Shown here in pieces: positions 49,784-59,796 of a DNA stretch of 64,000 nucleotides. This DNA is from Brevundimonas sp. UBA6550. Its GTDB lineage: Bacteria > Pseudomonadota > Alphaproteobacteria > Caulobacterales > Caulobacteraceae. Position 1 is the stretch's first letter. Every line of letters begins with the position of its first letter. Under the pieces are notes generated by a model. It was given only the letters and a program-made list of their open reading frames with translations, did not search any database and had not been told where the DNA came from. The position numbers and the translations under genes were made by a program. The stretch covers positions 62,001 through 126,000 of the forward strand of contig NZ_DJKE01000001.1 of assembly GCF_002434505.1 (NCBI RefSeq), in the 5' to 3' direction.

Positions 49784-50767
49784 ATGCGGCGGCGGCGTTC
49801 GGCACCAATAATCGACCGCCAACCCAAGAGTGCGGCTGTAAACCAGCCACCTCAACTGCTGGGCGGTCGAATTCCGATGACATCTCTTCTTCAAACGCTC
49901 GCCGTTGCCGAGTATCTGAACTTCCGCCATGCGGCGAATGCCATGGGCGTCAGCCAGTCCAGTGTCAGCGCGCGCGTAAAGGCGCTGGAAGAAGACCTTG
50001 GCGTCCAGCTGTTCGAGCGCCACGCGCGCGGTGTGCGGCTGACGGAAGCCGGCCGGCATTTCGTCGAGCGGGTGACGACCGGCATCGACCAGCTCGACCA
50101 CGCAGTCAGGACGGCTGGAATGGTGGCGCGCGGAGAGCACGGCCGGCTGCGCGTAGGTATCCATGCCCTCATCCCCGGCAGCTTTCTCGCCATGCTGATC
50201 GAACGCTACCGGGAGCAATATCCTGGCATAGAGGTCGAGATCGCCGAAGGCAGCGCCCGCGATAGCGTCATGCGGCTTCGGGCCAACAGACTGGACCTGA
50301 CGTTCGTGGCGGGCTCGCCCGAGTTTCCCGACTGTCATGCACGGAGGATATGGAGCGAACGGCTTCTGGCCGCGCTGCCCTCGCGCCATCCGCTCGCCGA
50401 TGGCGTGGGCGTGACCTGGGCCGATCTGGCAGGCGACAACTTCATAGTTCGTGAAGGCGGCAGCGGGCCACAGGTGCATGACCACATCGTCATGCGCTTC
50501 GCTGGCAGTTCGCCGGACCTGTCGATCCTGCGTTTCGACGTTGAGCGCAGCACGCTGCTGTCGATGGTCGCGCAAGGTTATGGTGTCACCATTGCCGGCG
50601 AGGCGACAATGCTTCTGCACGTGCCCAGCGTGACGTTTCTGCCGATCCTCGACGAGTTCGAACCTTTTGCGTTTTCTGCCGTCTGGTCCCCGCACAATCG
50701 CAGCCCAGCGCTCAGGAACCTCCTCGACCTCGCAGCCGAGATGGGCAGGTCAGCGCGATCCGGCTGA
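49784..50767 (+). CDS. LysR-family regulator
   Basis: The 327-residue regulator has an N-terminal extension (MRRRRSAPIIDRQPKSAAVNQPPQLLGGRIP) before the HTH MTSLLQTLAVAEYLNFRHAANAMGVSQSSVSARVKALEEDLGVQLFERHARGVRLTEAG. A periplasmic-binding-like sensor domain follows. An ATG at 49877 is an alternative start. It lies between the efflux cargo and the conjugation genes and may belong to either. Confidence 0.85.
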   Translation: MRRRRSAPIIDRQPKSAAVNQPPQLLGGRIPMTSLLQTLAVAEYLNFRHAANAMGVSQSSVSARVKALEEDLGVQLFERHARGVRLTEAGRHFVERVTTGIDQLDHAVRTAGMVARGEHGRLRVGIHALIPGSFLAMLIERYREQYPGIEVEIAEGSARDSVMRLRANRLDLTFVAGSPEFPDCHARRIWSERLLAALPSRHPLADGVGVTWADLAGDNFIVREGGSGPQVHDHIVMRFAGSSPDLSILRFDVERSTLLSMVAQGYGVTIAGEATMLLHVPSVTFLPILDEFEPFAFSAVWSPHNRSPALRNLLDLAAEMGRSARSG

Positions 50768-50971
50768 CGATTTTAGAAGCTCGCCCGGTTCCACGCTCAA
50801 GGCGTCGGCAATCTGCCCGAGAACCGTAACGCTAGCCGACACGTCGGCACGCTCGATCGCCCCGATATAGCGCGCGCTCAGGCCGGAGCGATCCGCCAGT
50901 TCCTCCTGCGTCAGTTGCTTGCCATGACGTATCCGACGCAGATTGACCGCCATGACCTCTTTGAGATCCAT
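50750..50971 (-). CDS. XRE-type repressor
   Basis: The 73-residue protein is mostly a helix-turn-helix (VNLRRIRHGKQLTQEELADRSGLSARYIGAIERADVSASVTVLGQIADAL). It is convergent with and overlaps the LysR end by 18 nt. A 14-bp inverted repeat begins 22 nt upstream of its start, so autoregulation and control of the divergent DUF2285-traG genes is likely. Confidence 0.88.
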   Translation of the reverse strand: MDLKEVMAVNLRRIRHGKQLTQEELADRSGLSARYIGAIERADVSASVTVLGQIADALSVEPGELLKSSAGSR

Positions 50972-50992
50972 GACGTGAGCGGAGCCTGAGTA

Positions 50993-51021
50993 GGAATGAT
51001 CGTTCCAGGAACGATAATTCC
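50993..51021. promoter_or_regulatory. Operator-like inverted repeat between XRE and conjugation genes
   Basis: GGAATGATCGTTCC and GGAACGATAATTCC are separated by one A and match at 13 of 14 pairs. The position between divergent xre and DUF2285-traG genes and the near-perfect symmetry point to the XRE binding site. Further small hairpins lie at 51047-51068 and 51081-51099. Confidence 0.7.
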
Positions 51022-51177
51022 GATTCGTTGCGCGATGTGATATTTACCGGATAGCTTCGACTATCGGGGCGGTTGAATGCTTGGCGGAACTACACCGCCA
51101 GACATCAACGGTCTCACCTGAGAAGCAAAAGTGAGGTAATTATCAATCCGAGCCGCGGTGCCGGAAGGAGGCCGCAG

Positions 51178-51477
51178 ATGCGCGTCAAACCCGAACTCGA
51201 TCCCCATGTCGATGATTTGGCTCCGATGGAGCCGGACATAACCCTCTACGACGAGGCGCATTTCGTCACCTATCTGCGCCTGCTGGATGCCGAGACCGAT
51301 GGCGCGGACTGGATGGAGGTGGCGCGGATCGTGCTGCATCGTGATCCGCTGGCAGAGCAAGACCGAACGCGGACGTGCTGGGAAAGCCATCTCGCCCGAG
51401 CGCAGTGGATGACGAAAATCGGCTACCGGCGCATTCTGGAACAAGCCGTCGAAGAAGCCCGCAACACACGGCACTGA
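51178..51477 (+). CDS. DUF2285-type DNA-binding small protein
   Basis: The product is 99 residues from the ATG after GAAGGAGG. It has LYDEAHFVTYLRLLDAETDGADWMEVARIVLHRDPLAEQDRTRTCWESHLARAQWMTKIGYRRIL, the short DUF2285 form found next to traG in these elements. It is predicted to bind DNA. It is the first gene right of the XRE operator. Confidence 0.85.
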   Translation: MRVKPELDPHVDDLAPMEPDITLYDEAHFVTYLRLLDAETDGADWMEVARIVLHRDPLAEQDRTRTCWESHLARAQWMTKIGYRRILEQAVEEARNTRH

Positions 51478-51594
51478 CCCGTCCGATTTCTACGCCATGG
51501 TATCCGGCAGCACGCTCGCTGTTCTTTCCTGTTGCCTATCGTGAAACCGCCTATTCTCTGATCGGCTCCGCCTCTTTTGCCGATTGGAGCCTGT

Positions 51595-53586
51595 ATGTCG
51601 GGAAGCCGTGTCCTCTGGGGCCAGATCACCATCGTCGTCGTCATCGTGCTGGCGGCGATCTGGGGCGCGACCGAGTGGACGGCGTGGAGGCTCGGATTTC
51701 AGGGGCAGCTTGGCACACCATGGTTCGAGCTGGGCGGCTGGCCGTTCTACTATCCGCCGGCCTTTTTCTGGTGGTGGTACTCCTACGATGCCTATGCGCC
51801 CGCGATCTTCGTCGAAGGAGCGATCATCGCGGCTTCGGGCGGTTTCCTCTCCATCGCCGTCGCCATCACCCTGTCGATCATCCGCGCGCGTGAGGCCAAG
51901 AACGTCGCCACCTACGGTTCGGCGCGTTGGGCCTCGGCCGAGGAGGTGAAGGCGGCCGGATTGCTCGGCCCGGATGGCGTGGTGCTGGGCAGGCTGGACC
52001 GCGACTATCTCCGCCACGATGGGCCGGAGCATGTGCTGTGCTTCGCGCCGACCCGTTCCGGCAAGGGCGTCGGCCTTGTCGTGCCGACATTGCTGACCTG
52101 GCCGGGCAGCGTCATCGTCCATGATATCAAGGGCGAGAACTGGGGCCTGACGGCGGGATTCCGCGCCGGGCATGGCCGCGTGCTGCTGTTCGATCCGACG
52201 GATGCCAAATCCTCCGCCTACAATCCGCTGCTGGAGGTCCGGCGCGGCGACTGGGAGGTCCGCGACGTCCAGAACATCGCCGACATCCTGGTCGATCCCG
52301 AAGGCGCGCTCGACAAGCGGAACCATTGGGAGAAGACCAGCCACTCGCTGCTGGTCGGCGTGATCCTGCATGTCCTCTATGCCGAACCCGACAAGACGCT
52401 GGCCGGGGTCGCCAACTTCCTCTCCGATCCGAAACGTCCCATGGAGGCGACGCTGCGCGCCATGATGTCTACGCCGCATCTGGGCGAGGTCGGCGTGCAT
52501 CCCGTCATCGCCTCGTCGGCCCGCGAGTTGCTCAACAAATCCGACAACGAGCGATCGGGCGTACTGTCCACCGCCATGTCGTTCCTCGGTCTCTACCGCG
52601 ATCCCGTGGTGGCGAAGGTGACGGCGCGCTGCGACTGGCGCATCGCCGATCTGGTCGCGGGCAACCGGCCCGTCAGCCTCTACCTCGTCGTGCCGCCTTC
52701 CGATATCGCCCGCACCAAACCGCTCATCCGCCTGATCCTCAATCAGGTCGGGCGACGGCTGACCGAGGAGTTGAACGCCGCCAATCGCCATCGGCTGCTG
52801 CTGATGCTGGACGAGTTTCCGGCGCTGGGGCGGCTCGACTTCTTCGAGTCCGCGCTGGCCTTCATGGCCGGCTACGGCATCAAGAGTTTCCTGATTGCGC
52901 AGTCGCTGAACCAGATCGAGAAAGCCTATGGCGCGAACAATTCGGTGCTCGACAATTGCCATGTCCGCGTTGCCTTCGCTACCAATGACGAGCGCACCGC
53001 CAAGCGCGTGTCGGACTCGCTGGGCACCGCGACCGAGATGCGTGATTCCACCAACTATGCCGGCCACAGGCTATCGCCCTGGCTCGGCCATCTCATGGTC
53101 TCGCGGCAGGAGACGGCCCGGCCACTTCTGACCCCCGGCGAGGTGATGCAGCTTCCACCGACCGACGAACTGCTGCTGGTCGCGGGCGTGCCGCCAATCC
53201 GGGCGAGGAAGGCGCGCTACTACGAAGACGCGCGCTTCAAGGAGCGGCTGCTGCCGCCGCCGGACCTGTCCACCGGGGCCAAAGCCTCGAAAGCGCCATC
53301 GGGTGACGACTGGTCGGCCCTGACGACACCAACGCCCACCGCACCATCCGCGCCGCCAACGCACGACGCCGCCGCGACCGATCCCGCCAATGCAGGTATC
53401 CGCCGCGAGCCGGAACTGCCCGAGCATGAGGAGATCGTGCCCGACGCACATCCGGTGGTCCGCGAGTTCGATGTGCTCGACGACGAGCCGGACGTGGACG
53501 CCGCCAAGGCCCGCACCATCCGCCAGCAGGTCAGGTCCGTCGCACGCCAGGCGACGATGGACCCGTCCGACGGCATCGAACTGTAA
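51595..53586 (+). CDS. traG: TraG/VirD4 coupling protein
   Basis: The 663-residue protein has two N-terminal membrane helices. Walker A APTRSGKG lies near 150, and VIVHDIKGENWGLTAGFR follows. Walker B LLMLDEFPALGRLDFFE is near 401, and the C-terminal tail is variable. It brings the relaxase-DNA complex to the Trb channel. The ATG at 51595 has GGAG upstream. Confidence 0.94.
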   Translation: MSGSRVLWGQITIVVVIVLAAIWGATEWTAWRLGFQGQLGTPWFELGGWPFYYPPAFFWWWYSYDAYAPAIFVEGAIIAASGGFLSIAVAITLSIIRAREAKNVATYGSARWASAEEVKAAGLLGPDGVVLGRLDRDYLRHDGPEHVLCFAPTRSGKGVGLVVPTLLTWPGSVIVHDIKGENWGLTAGFRAGHGRVLLFDPTDAKSSAYNPLLEVRRGDWEVRDVQNIADILVDPEGALDKRNHWEKTSHSLLVGVILHVLYAEPDKTLAGVANFLSDPKRPMEATLRAMMSTPHLGEVGVHPVIASSARELLNKSDNERSGVLSTAMSFLGLYRDPVVAKVTARCDWRIADLVAGNRPVSLYLVVPPSDIARTKPLIRLILNQVGRRLTEELNAANRHRLLLMLDEFPALGRLDFFESALAFMAGYGIKSFLIAQSLNQIEKAYGANNSVLDNCHVRVAFATNDERTAKRVSDSLGTATEMRDSTNYAGHRLSPWLGHLMVSRQETARPLLTPGEVMQLPPTDELLLVAGVPPIRARKARYYEDARFKERLLPPPDLSTGAKASKAPSGDDWSALTTPTPTAPSAPPTHDAAATDPANAGIRREPELPEHEEIVPDAHPVVREFDVLDDEPDVDAAKARTIRQQVRSVARQATMDPSDGIEL

Positions 53587-53598
53587 GGAGCCGTCGCC

Positions 53599-54033
53599 AT
53601 GCAGACCAAATCCCGCATGAATGTCTATTTCGAGCCAGACCTTCTGAAGAAGGTCGAGGCGTTGGCGCTGCGCCGCAACGTGTCCAAATCAGCCGTGATC
53701 GAAGCGGCGGTCGCGTCCTTCTTGTCCGCCGACGCGTCCGAACGGCTGGAGGCGGTCTTCGCTCGCCGCATGGACAAGCTCGGCCGACAGGTCGAAGGAC
53801 TGGACGAGGATCTGGCCATTCTCGGGGATACGCTCTCGCTGTTCATCCGCTTCTGGCTGACCGTGACGCCACCTTTGCCCGACAGCGCGCAGGCGTCGGC
53901 ACGGGCGAAGGGCGCGGAGCGATTCGACGGCTTCCTGCAATCGCTCGGGCGGCGGCTGGCGACCGGCGATCGATTTCTGAAGGAGCTGTCGCGGGACATC
54001 GACGCAGCACGAAATAGTAGCGATACGCAATAG
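53599..54033 (+). CDS. CopG-family ribbon-helix-helix protein
   Basis: The 144-residue protein has an RHH at residues 5-45 (SRMNVYFEPDLLKKVEALALRRNVSKSAVIEAAVASFL) and a helical C-terminal part with one hydrophobic segment (LSLFIRFWLTVTPPL). It is 12 nt after traG. Such genes between traG and trbB may be auxiliary DNA-processing proteins or regulators. Confidence 0.85.
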   Translation: MQTKSRMNVYFEPDLLKKVEALALRRNVSKSAVIEAAVASFLSADASERLEAVFARRMDKLGRQVEGLDEDLAILGDTLSLFIRFWLTVTPPLPDSAQASARAKGAERFDGFLQSLGRRLATGDRFLKELSRDIDAARNSSDTQ

Positions 54034-54061
54034 GACGGACGCCGCTGATCGTCCTCACGAC

Positions 54062-54391
54062 CTATGATCGGTCGATCGCGACATAGCTTTTCGCGAACTC
54101 GCCCTCCAGCGCCTGCGATTCCTCCCATGTCATCGGGTTCTTGTTCGCCTTCTCCCAGATGCTGACCGCCTTGTCGGCGTGCTTCATCGACTGGCCGATG
54201 CCCGACAAGCCCGGAAACAGGACTTCCGCCTCAGCACGCGCTTTCCTGCCGACTTCGCCACGCGCCTCACGCCATGTGCGATAGGCGGGATGATGCGCCT
54301 GCTTATACTCGTCCAGCGCTCGATCTCGATCTTCGCGCTCCCGCTTGACCCATGGAGCAGGCTTGCCCTTTTTGCCTGGATTATTGCTCAT
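54062..54391 (-). CDS. Small charged protein of unknown function
   Basis: The product is 109 residues from the ATG at 54391. It starts MSNNPGKKGKPAPWVKREREDRDRALDEYKQAHH and is rich in Lys/Arg/Glu with no recognised family. It is transcribed against the trb genes and shares the gap at 54392-54592 with the trb promoter. The upstream start at 54427 is less likely. Confidence 0.6.
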   Translation of the reverse strand: MSNNPGKKGKPAPWVKREREDRDRALDEYKQAHHPAYRTWREARGEVGRKARAEAEVLFPGLSGIGQSMKHADKAVSIWEKANKNPMTWEESQALEGEFAKSYVAIDRS

Positions 54392-54592
54392 CGCGCTGCC
54401 TTTTCTGATTCCATTCAAGATGGGCATAGCTGATCACTATCGATCGCGGGCTTTTCAATCCCGCCGATTGCCGCCTTTTCTTCGCCATGGCCGTCGGCTG
54501 TTAGATACTTGTTGAATCAGCCAAACTTCCGGCTCTTTTAATCATCCCGGTCCGGGAGCGTCTGTTTTGTCCCTGGCGAGATCGGGGATCAG

Positions 54593-55609
54593 ATGGCGGC
54601 TTCACACCAGATTTCGGAGAGCTTGACGCGGGGCGCGCGGATGCTGCGCACCGCGCTCGGCCCCGCCATCGCGCGATTTCTGGAAGACCCGGCCGTCGTC
54701 GAGGTGATGCTAAACCCCGACGGGCGGCTCTGGATCGACCGACTGTCCGAAGGTCTGTCGGATACGGGCGAGCGGCTGTCGCCCGCTGATGGCGAGCGCA
54801 TCGTTCGCCTGGTCGCGCATAATGTCGGCGCGGAAGTCCATGCCGGTGCGCCGCGCGTCTCCGCCGAACTCCCCGAAACCGCCGAACGGTTCGAGGGGTT
54901 GTTGCCGCCCGTCGTCGCCGCGCCGGCCTTCGCCATTCGCAAGCCCGCCGTCGCCGTATTCACGCTCGACGACTATGTCGCCGCCGGGATCATGTCGGCG
55001 ACACAGGCCGAAGCGCTGCGTTCCGCCGTCGCGTCGCGCGCCAACATCCTCGTCGCCGGAGGCACGTCCACCGGCAAGACGACGCTGACCAATGCGCTGC
55101 TGGCCGAGGTAGCGAAAACCGCTGATCGCGTCGTCATCATCGAGGATACGCGCGAGCTGCAATGCGCCGCGCCCAACCTCGTCGCCATGCGCACCAAGGA
55201 TGGCGTCGCCTCGCTGTCCGATCTCGTCCGCTCGTCGCTGCGGTTGCGGCCCGACCGCATCCCGATCGGCGAGGTGCGCGGCCCCGAAGCCCTCGACCTG
55301 TTGAAGGCTTGGGGCACCGGCCATCCGGGCGGCGTCGGCACCATCCATGCGGGCAGCGCCATCGGCGCGATCCGCCGCCTCGAACAGCTCATCCAGGAAG
55401 CCGTCGTCACCGTGCCTCGCGCGTTGATCGCCGAGACCATCGATCTCGTCGCCGTGCTCGCCGGACGCGGTTCGCAGCGCCGGCTCGTCGAACTCGCCCG
55501 CGTCGAAGGCCTCGGCCCCGACGGCGATTACAGCGTCGTGCCTGCCGTCACCGACGGCGGCGACATCCAGTCCGTCCTCAGTCTTGAATCCAAAGGAGAT
55601 ATCCGATGA
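54593..55609 (+). CDS. trbB: TrbB secretion ATPase
   Basis: The 338-residue VirB11-type ATPase has Walker [11 protein letters not shown] near 156, [13 protein letters not shown], the [22 protein letters not shown] motif and a C-terminal helical part. It drives pilus and channel assembly. It begins the trb operon; GGGGATC precedes the ATG. Confidence 0.94.
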   Translation: MAASHQISESLTRGARMLRTALGPAIARFLEDPAVVEVMLNPDGRLWIDRLSEGLSDTGERLSPADGERIVRLVAHNVGAEVHAGAPRVSAELPETAERFEGLLPPVVAAPAFAIRKPAVAVFTLDDYVAAGIMSATQAEALRSAVASRANILVAGGTSTGKTTLTNALLAEVAKTADRVVIIEDTRELQCAAPNLVAMRTKDGVASLSDLVRSSLRLRPDRIPIGEVRGPEALDLLKAWGTGHPGGVGTIHAGSAIGAIRRLEQLIQEAVVTVPRALIAETIDLVAVLAGRGSQRRLVELARVEGLGPDGDYSVVPAVTDGGDIQSVLSLESKGDIR

Positions 55610-55938
55610 TCCGCACGTTTTCGCGCGGTTGCCAGCACATGGCGACCGCAGCCCTTGCCGTATCCATCAGCATGATGCTGGCGCCCGCCGCCCATGCTTC
55701 CGGCTCTTCCATGCCGTGGGAAGCGCCGCTGCAATCCATCCTCCAGTCGATCGAAGGCCCGGTCGCCAAGATCATCGCCGTGATCGTCATCATCTCGACC
55801 GGCCTGGCGCTGGCCTTCGGCGACACGTCGGGCGGATTCCGTCGTCTGATCCAGATCGTCTTCGGTCTGTCGATCGCGTTCGCCGCGTCGAGCTTCTTCC
55901 TGTCGTTCTTCTCGTTCGGCGGGGGGGCGCTCGTCTGA
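55606..55938 (+). CDS. trbC: TrbC pilin precursor
   Basis: The 110-residue protein has a long signal segment ending AAHASG and two hydrophobic helices (KIIAVIVIISTGLALAFGD and LIQIVFGLSIAFAASSFFLSFF). It is the substrate of the TraF peptidase. It overlaps trbB and trbD. Confidence 0.92.
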   Translation: MIRTFSRGCQHMATAALAVSISMMLAPAAHASGSSMPWEAPLQSILQSIEGPVAKIIAVIVIISTGLALAFGDTSGGFRRLIQIVFGLSIAFAASSFFLSFFSFGGGALV

Positions 55939-56219
55939 TGGCCGGCCTTGTCGAACAGGGCGGTGACGTGCCGGGGTATTCCGTGCCGGTCCACCGGGCG
56001 CTGACCGAGCACATCCTGCTCGGCGGCGCGCCGCGTGGCCTCGCCATCCTCAACGGCACATTGGCGGCGGCGCTTGGCCTCGGCCTGCGGCTCTGGCTGG
56101 TCGGTCTCGCCATCTGGGCGGTCGGCCATCTCGCCGCCGTCTGGGCGGCCAAGCGCGATCCGATGTTCGTCGATGTGGTGCGCCGCCATCTGCGCATCCC
56201 CGGCCATCTCGGCGTTTGA
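55938..56219 (+). CDS. trbD: TrbD mating-pair protein
   Basis: The 93-residue VirB3-like protein has VPVHRALTEHILLGGAPRGLAILNGTLAAALGLGLRLWLVGLAIW and a C-terminal DPMFVDVVRRHL. It is an inner-membrane component of the channel. The ATG shares a base with the trbC stop. Confidence 0.92.
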   Translation: MAGLVEQGGDVPGYSVPVHRALTEHILLGGAPRGLAILNGTLAAALGLGLRLWLVGLAIWAVGHLAAVWAAKRDPMFVDVVRRHLRIPGHLGV

Positions 56220-56232
56220 GGAGGCCGATCCC

Positions 56233-58671
56233 ATGATGAACCTCACCGAATATCGCCGCACCGCCACCCGCCTCGCCGACTTCCTGCCCTGGGTCGCGCT
56301 CGTGGGTGAAGGCGTCGTCCTCAACAAGGACGGCAGTTTCCAGCGAACGGCGCGGTTTCGCGGCCCTGATCTGGACTCGGCCGTGCCCGCCGAGCTGGTC
56401 GCCGTCGCCGGGCGATTGAACAACGCCTTCCGCCGCCTCGGATCGGGATGGGCGATCTTCGTCGAGGCGCAGCGCCATGAGGCGGCGTCCTATGCCGTCA
56501 GCCGCTTTCCCGATGCCGCCTCCGCGCTGGTCGATGCCGAGCGCAAGGCGGACTTCAAGGAAGCGGGTTCGCATTACGAATCCAGCTATTTCCTGACCTT
56601 CACCTACCTGCCGCCGGCCGAGGACGCGGCACGCGCCGAGACCTGGCTGTACGAGGGTCGCGAGCGCTCCGGCGTCGATGGGCGCGAGATGCTCGCGGGC
56701 TTCGTCGATCGCACCGATCGCGTGCTGCAACTGGTCGAAGGCTTCATGCCGGAATGCGTCTGGCTCGATGACGCGGAGACGCTGACCTATTTGCATTCCT
56801 GCGTTTCGACGCAGCGTCATCGCGTCCGTGTGCCCGAGACGCCGATGTATCTCGATGCGCTCGTCGCCGACCAGCCGCTGATCGGCGGTCTCGAGCCACG
56901 ATTGGGATCGTCGCATCTGCGCGTCCTGACCATCGTCGGCTTTCCGACCGCGACCACGCCCGGCCTGCTCGACGAGTTGAACCGGCTCGCCTTTCCCTAT
57001 CGCTGGTCCACCCGCGCGATCCTGCTCGACAAGACCGATGCGACGAAGCTGCTGACCAAGATCCGGCGGCAATGGTTCGCCAAGCGCAAGTCGATCGCCG
57101 CGATCCTGAAAGAGGTGATGACCAACGAGGCCTCGGCCCTCGTGGACACGGACGCCGCCAACAAGGCGGCCGACGCCGATCTGGCGTTGCAGGAGCTGGG
57201 CGCGGACTATGCCGGTCTCGCCTATGTCACCGCGACGATCACGGTTTGGGACGACGATCCGCGTATTGCCGACGAGAAGCTTCGGCTGACGGAAAAAATC
57301 GTCCAGGGCCGCGATTTCACGGCGATGGCCGAGACGATTAATGCGGCGGACGCCTGGCTCGGCAGCTTGCCGGGCCATGTCTATGCCAATGTCCGACAGC
57401 CGCCGATTTCGACTTTGAACCTCGCCCACATGATTCCGCTTTCGGCGGTATGGGCGGGTCCGGAACGGGACGAGCATTTTGCAGCGCCCCCACTGCTCTT
57501 CGGTAAGACCGAAGGCTCGACCCCGTTCCGGTTATCCCTTCACGTCGGCGATGTCGGCCATACCCTCGTCGTCGGGCCGACTGGTGCCGGCAAGTCCGTG
57601 CTGCTGGCGCTCATGGCGCTTCAGTTTCGGCGCTACCCGCAAGCGCAAGTCTTCGCCTTCGACTTTGGTGGCAGTATTCGCGCCGCCGCGCTGGCGATGG
57701 ACGGCGACTGGCACGATCTCGGCGGTGGCTTGAGCGACGGCAGCGACGAGAGCGTGTCGCTCCAACCGCTGGCCCGCATCCATGACGTGCCGGAGCGCGC
57801 CTGGGCGGCCGACTGGATCGTGGCGATCCTGACCCGCGAAGGCGTCGCCATCACCCCGGAGGTGAAAGAATACATCTGGACCGCGCTGACCTCGCTCGCC
57901 AGCGCGCCCGTCGGCGAGCGCACGATCACCGGCCTTGCGGTCCTGCTTCAGTCCAATGACCTGAAACAGGCGCTCCGGCCTTATTGTGTCGGCGGCGCCC
58001 ATGGCCGGCTGCTCGACGCCGAGGCCGAGCACCTCGGCTCCGCCACGGTCCAGGCCTTCGAGACCGAGGGGTTGATCGGCACAGAGGCAGCGCCCGCCGT
58101 GCTGGCCTATCTGTTTCACCGCATCGGCGACCGGCTCGACGGTTCGCCAACGCTCATCATCATCGACGAAGGGTGGCTGGCGCTGGACGACGAAGGGTTC
58201 GCCGGCCAGCTCCGCGAATGGCTGAAGACGCTGCGCAAAAAGAACGCCAGCGTCATCTTCGCCACGCAGTCGCTGTCTGACATCGACGGCAGCGCCATCG
58301 CGCCCGCCATCATCGAAAGCTGCCAGACCCGGCTTCTGCTCCCCAACGAACGGGCGATCGAGCCGCAGATCACGGCCATCTATCGCCGCTTCGGCCTCAA
58401 CGACCGCCAAATCGAGATCCTCGCACGGGCGACACCGAAGCGCGATTATTACTGCCAGTCGCGGCGGGGCAACCGGCTGTTCGAGTTGGGTCTGTCCGAT
58501 GTGGCGCTGGCGCTCTGCGCCGTCTCGTCGAAGACCGACCAGACCGAGATCGCCCGCATCGTCGCCGATCATGGCCGCGACGGCTTCCTCACCGACTGGC
58601 TGCGCCATCGCGGTCTCGCCTGGGCGGCCGACCTTATCCCCGACCTTACCAACCTGGAGATCCCATCATGA
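56233..58671 (+). CDS. trbE: TrbE (VirB4-type) ATPase
   Basis: The product is 812 residues from the first ATG after GAGGAGG. It has LTEYRRTATRLADFLPW at the N-terminus. Walker A VGPTGAGKS is near 448, Walker B LIIIDEGW near 641, and ATQSLSDI follows. It powers substrate transfer in the type IV channel. It overlaps trbJ by 4 nt. Confidence 0.94.
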   Translation: MMNLTEYRRTATRLADFLPWVALVGEGVVLNKDGSFQRTARFRGPDLDSAVPAELVAVAGRLNNAFRRLGSGWAIFVEAQRHEAASYAVSRFPDAASALVDAERKADFKEAGSHYESSYFLTFTYLPPAEDAARAETWLYEGRERSGVDGREMLAGFVDRTDRVLQLVEGFMPECVWLDDAETLTYLHSCVSTQRHRVRVPETPMYLDALVADQPLIGGLEPRLGSSHLRVLTIVGFPTATTPGLLDELNRLAFPYRWSTRAILLDKTDATKLLTKIRRQWFAKRKSIAAILKEVMTNEASALVDTDAANKAADADLALQELGADYAGLAYVTATITVWDDDPRIADEKLRLTEKIVQGRDFTAMAETINAADAWLGSLPGHVYANVRQPPISTLNLAHMIPLSAVWAGPERDEHFAAPPLLFGKTEGSTPFRLSLHVGDVGHTLVVGPTGAGKSVLLALMALQFRRYPQAQVFAFDFGGSIRAAALAMDGDWHDLGGGLSDGSDESVSLQPLARIHDVPERAWAADWIVAILTREGVAITPEVKEYIWTALTSLASAPVGERTITGLAVLLQSNDLKQALRPYCVGGAHGRLLDAEAEHLGSATVQAFETEGLIGTEAAPAVLAYLFHRIGDRLDGSPTLIIIDEGWLALDDEGFAGQLREWLKTLRKKNASVIFATQSLSDIDGSAIAPAIIESCQTRLLLPNERAIEPQITAIYRRFGLNDRQIEILARATPKRDYYCQSRRGNRLFELGLSDVALALCAVSSKTDQTEIARIVADHGRDGFLTDWLRHRGLAWAADLIPDLTNLEIPS

Positions 58672-59441
58672 CCACTCGTCGTTCCCTTGGCCGCCGCTTC
58701 GCCGCTGTCTTGCTGGCCGCACCCATCGCGCTGTCGCCGATCCTCGTGACGACGCCCGCCCAAGCGCAGTTCGGCGGGATCGTGTTCGACCCGCGCAATT
58801 ACGTGGAAAACGTCCTGTCGGCCGCACGCTCGCTCCAGCAGATCAACAACCAGATCACCTCGCTTCAGAACGAGGCCCAGTCGCTCATTAATCAGGCTCG
58901 TAACCTTACCAGCCTGCCATATTCATCGCTGCAACAGCTTCAGCAGTCGGTCCAGCGCACCCAGCAGCTTCTGCAACAGGCGCAGAACGTCGCCTATGAC
59001 GTCCAGCAGATCGACCGGATGTTCAGCCAAAAATACGGCAACGTCTCGCTATCGGCCTCCGACAGCCAGCTTGTCTCCGACGCCCGCTCGCGTTGGCAGA
59101 ACACCGTCGGCGGTTTGCAGGACGCGATGAAGGTGCAGGCCGGCGTCGTCGGCAATATCGAGACCAACCGGTCGCAGATGTCTGCGCTGGTCGGATCGAG
59201 CCAATCCGCGACCGGCGCGCTTCAGGCAACGCAGGCGGGCAACCAGCTTCTCGCGCTCCAGGCCCAGCAGCTCGCCGATCTCACCGCCGTAGTCGCCGCC
59301 AACGGCCGCGCGCAAGCGCTGACCGAGGCCGAGCGCGCGGCAGCGGCCGAACAGGGCCGCGAGCAGCGCCGCCGCTTCCTGACGCCGGGCACCGGCTACC
59401 AGCCCGGCAGCGCGCAGATGTTCAATAACGGCAACAACTGA
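58668..59441 (+). CDS. trbJ: TrbJ, VirB5-like
   Basis: The 257-residue protein has a signal peptide ending PAQAQ. A Gln-rich helical middle (LQQINNQITSLQNEAQSLINQARNLTSLPYSSLQQLQQ) and QLLALQAQQLADLTAVVAANGRAQA follow. It is a minor pilus component in the periplasm. Confidence 0.92.
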   Translation: MTTRRSLGRRFAAVLLAAPIALSPILVTTPAQAQFGGIVFDPRNYVENVLSAARSLQQINNQITSLQNEAQSLINQARNLTSLPYSSLQQLQQSVQRTQQLLQQAQNVAYDVQQIDRMFSQKYGNVSLSASDSQLVSDARSRWQNTVGGLQDAMKVQAGVVGNIETNRSQMSALVGSSQSATGALQATQAGNQLLALQAQQLADLTAVVAANGRAQALTEAERAAAAEQGREQRRRFLTPGTGYQPGSAQMFNNGNN

Positions 59442-59456
59442 GCGGGGAGACGCGCC

Positions 59457-59795
59457 ATGGAAGGCAAGACGCTCGCCCGCATCGCAGCCGCCGTGTTCGC
59501 GGGCGTCGCCATCACCGCGACCGCGATCGAGATGACCCGCGAGGAAGAGACGTCGGCAGATCCGACGGCGGCCGTGATCGCGCCGGCCGCGCCAGACCCG
59601 CTGCGCGAGGGGCAGCGCCGATGCCAACGTCTCGGCGAGGCAGGTACGCGCGACGCGGAATGCCTTCGTGTCTGGGCCGAAAGCCGCGACCGCTTCCTTG
59701 GTCTCGATAGGCAACGCCCCTCCGTACCGTCGAACGACGATCCCGCGACCAAGCAGACCGCGCCGGCCGAGCCGAGCACGACCGAGGAACGATAA
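59457..59795 (+). CDS. trbK: TrbK-like entry-exclusion protein
   Basis: The 112-residue protein has one N-terminal helix (ARIAAAVFAGVAITATAIEM) and a periplasmic part with LREGQRRCQRLGEAGTRDAECLRVWAESRDRFLG, the TrbK-alt pattern with two Cys. It should block entry of related elements. It sits between trbJ and trbL as usual. Confidence 0.85.
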   Translation: MEGKTLARIAAAVFAGVAITATAIEMTREEETSADPTAAVIAPAAPDPLREGQRRCQRLGEAGTRDAECLRVWAESRDRFLGLDRQRPSVPSNDDPATKQTAPAEPSTTEER

Positions 59796-59796
59796 T

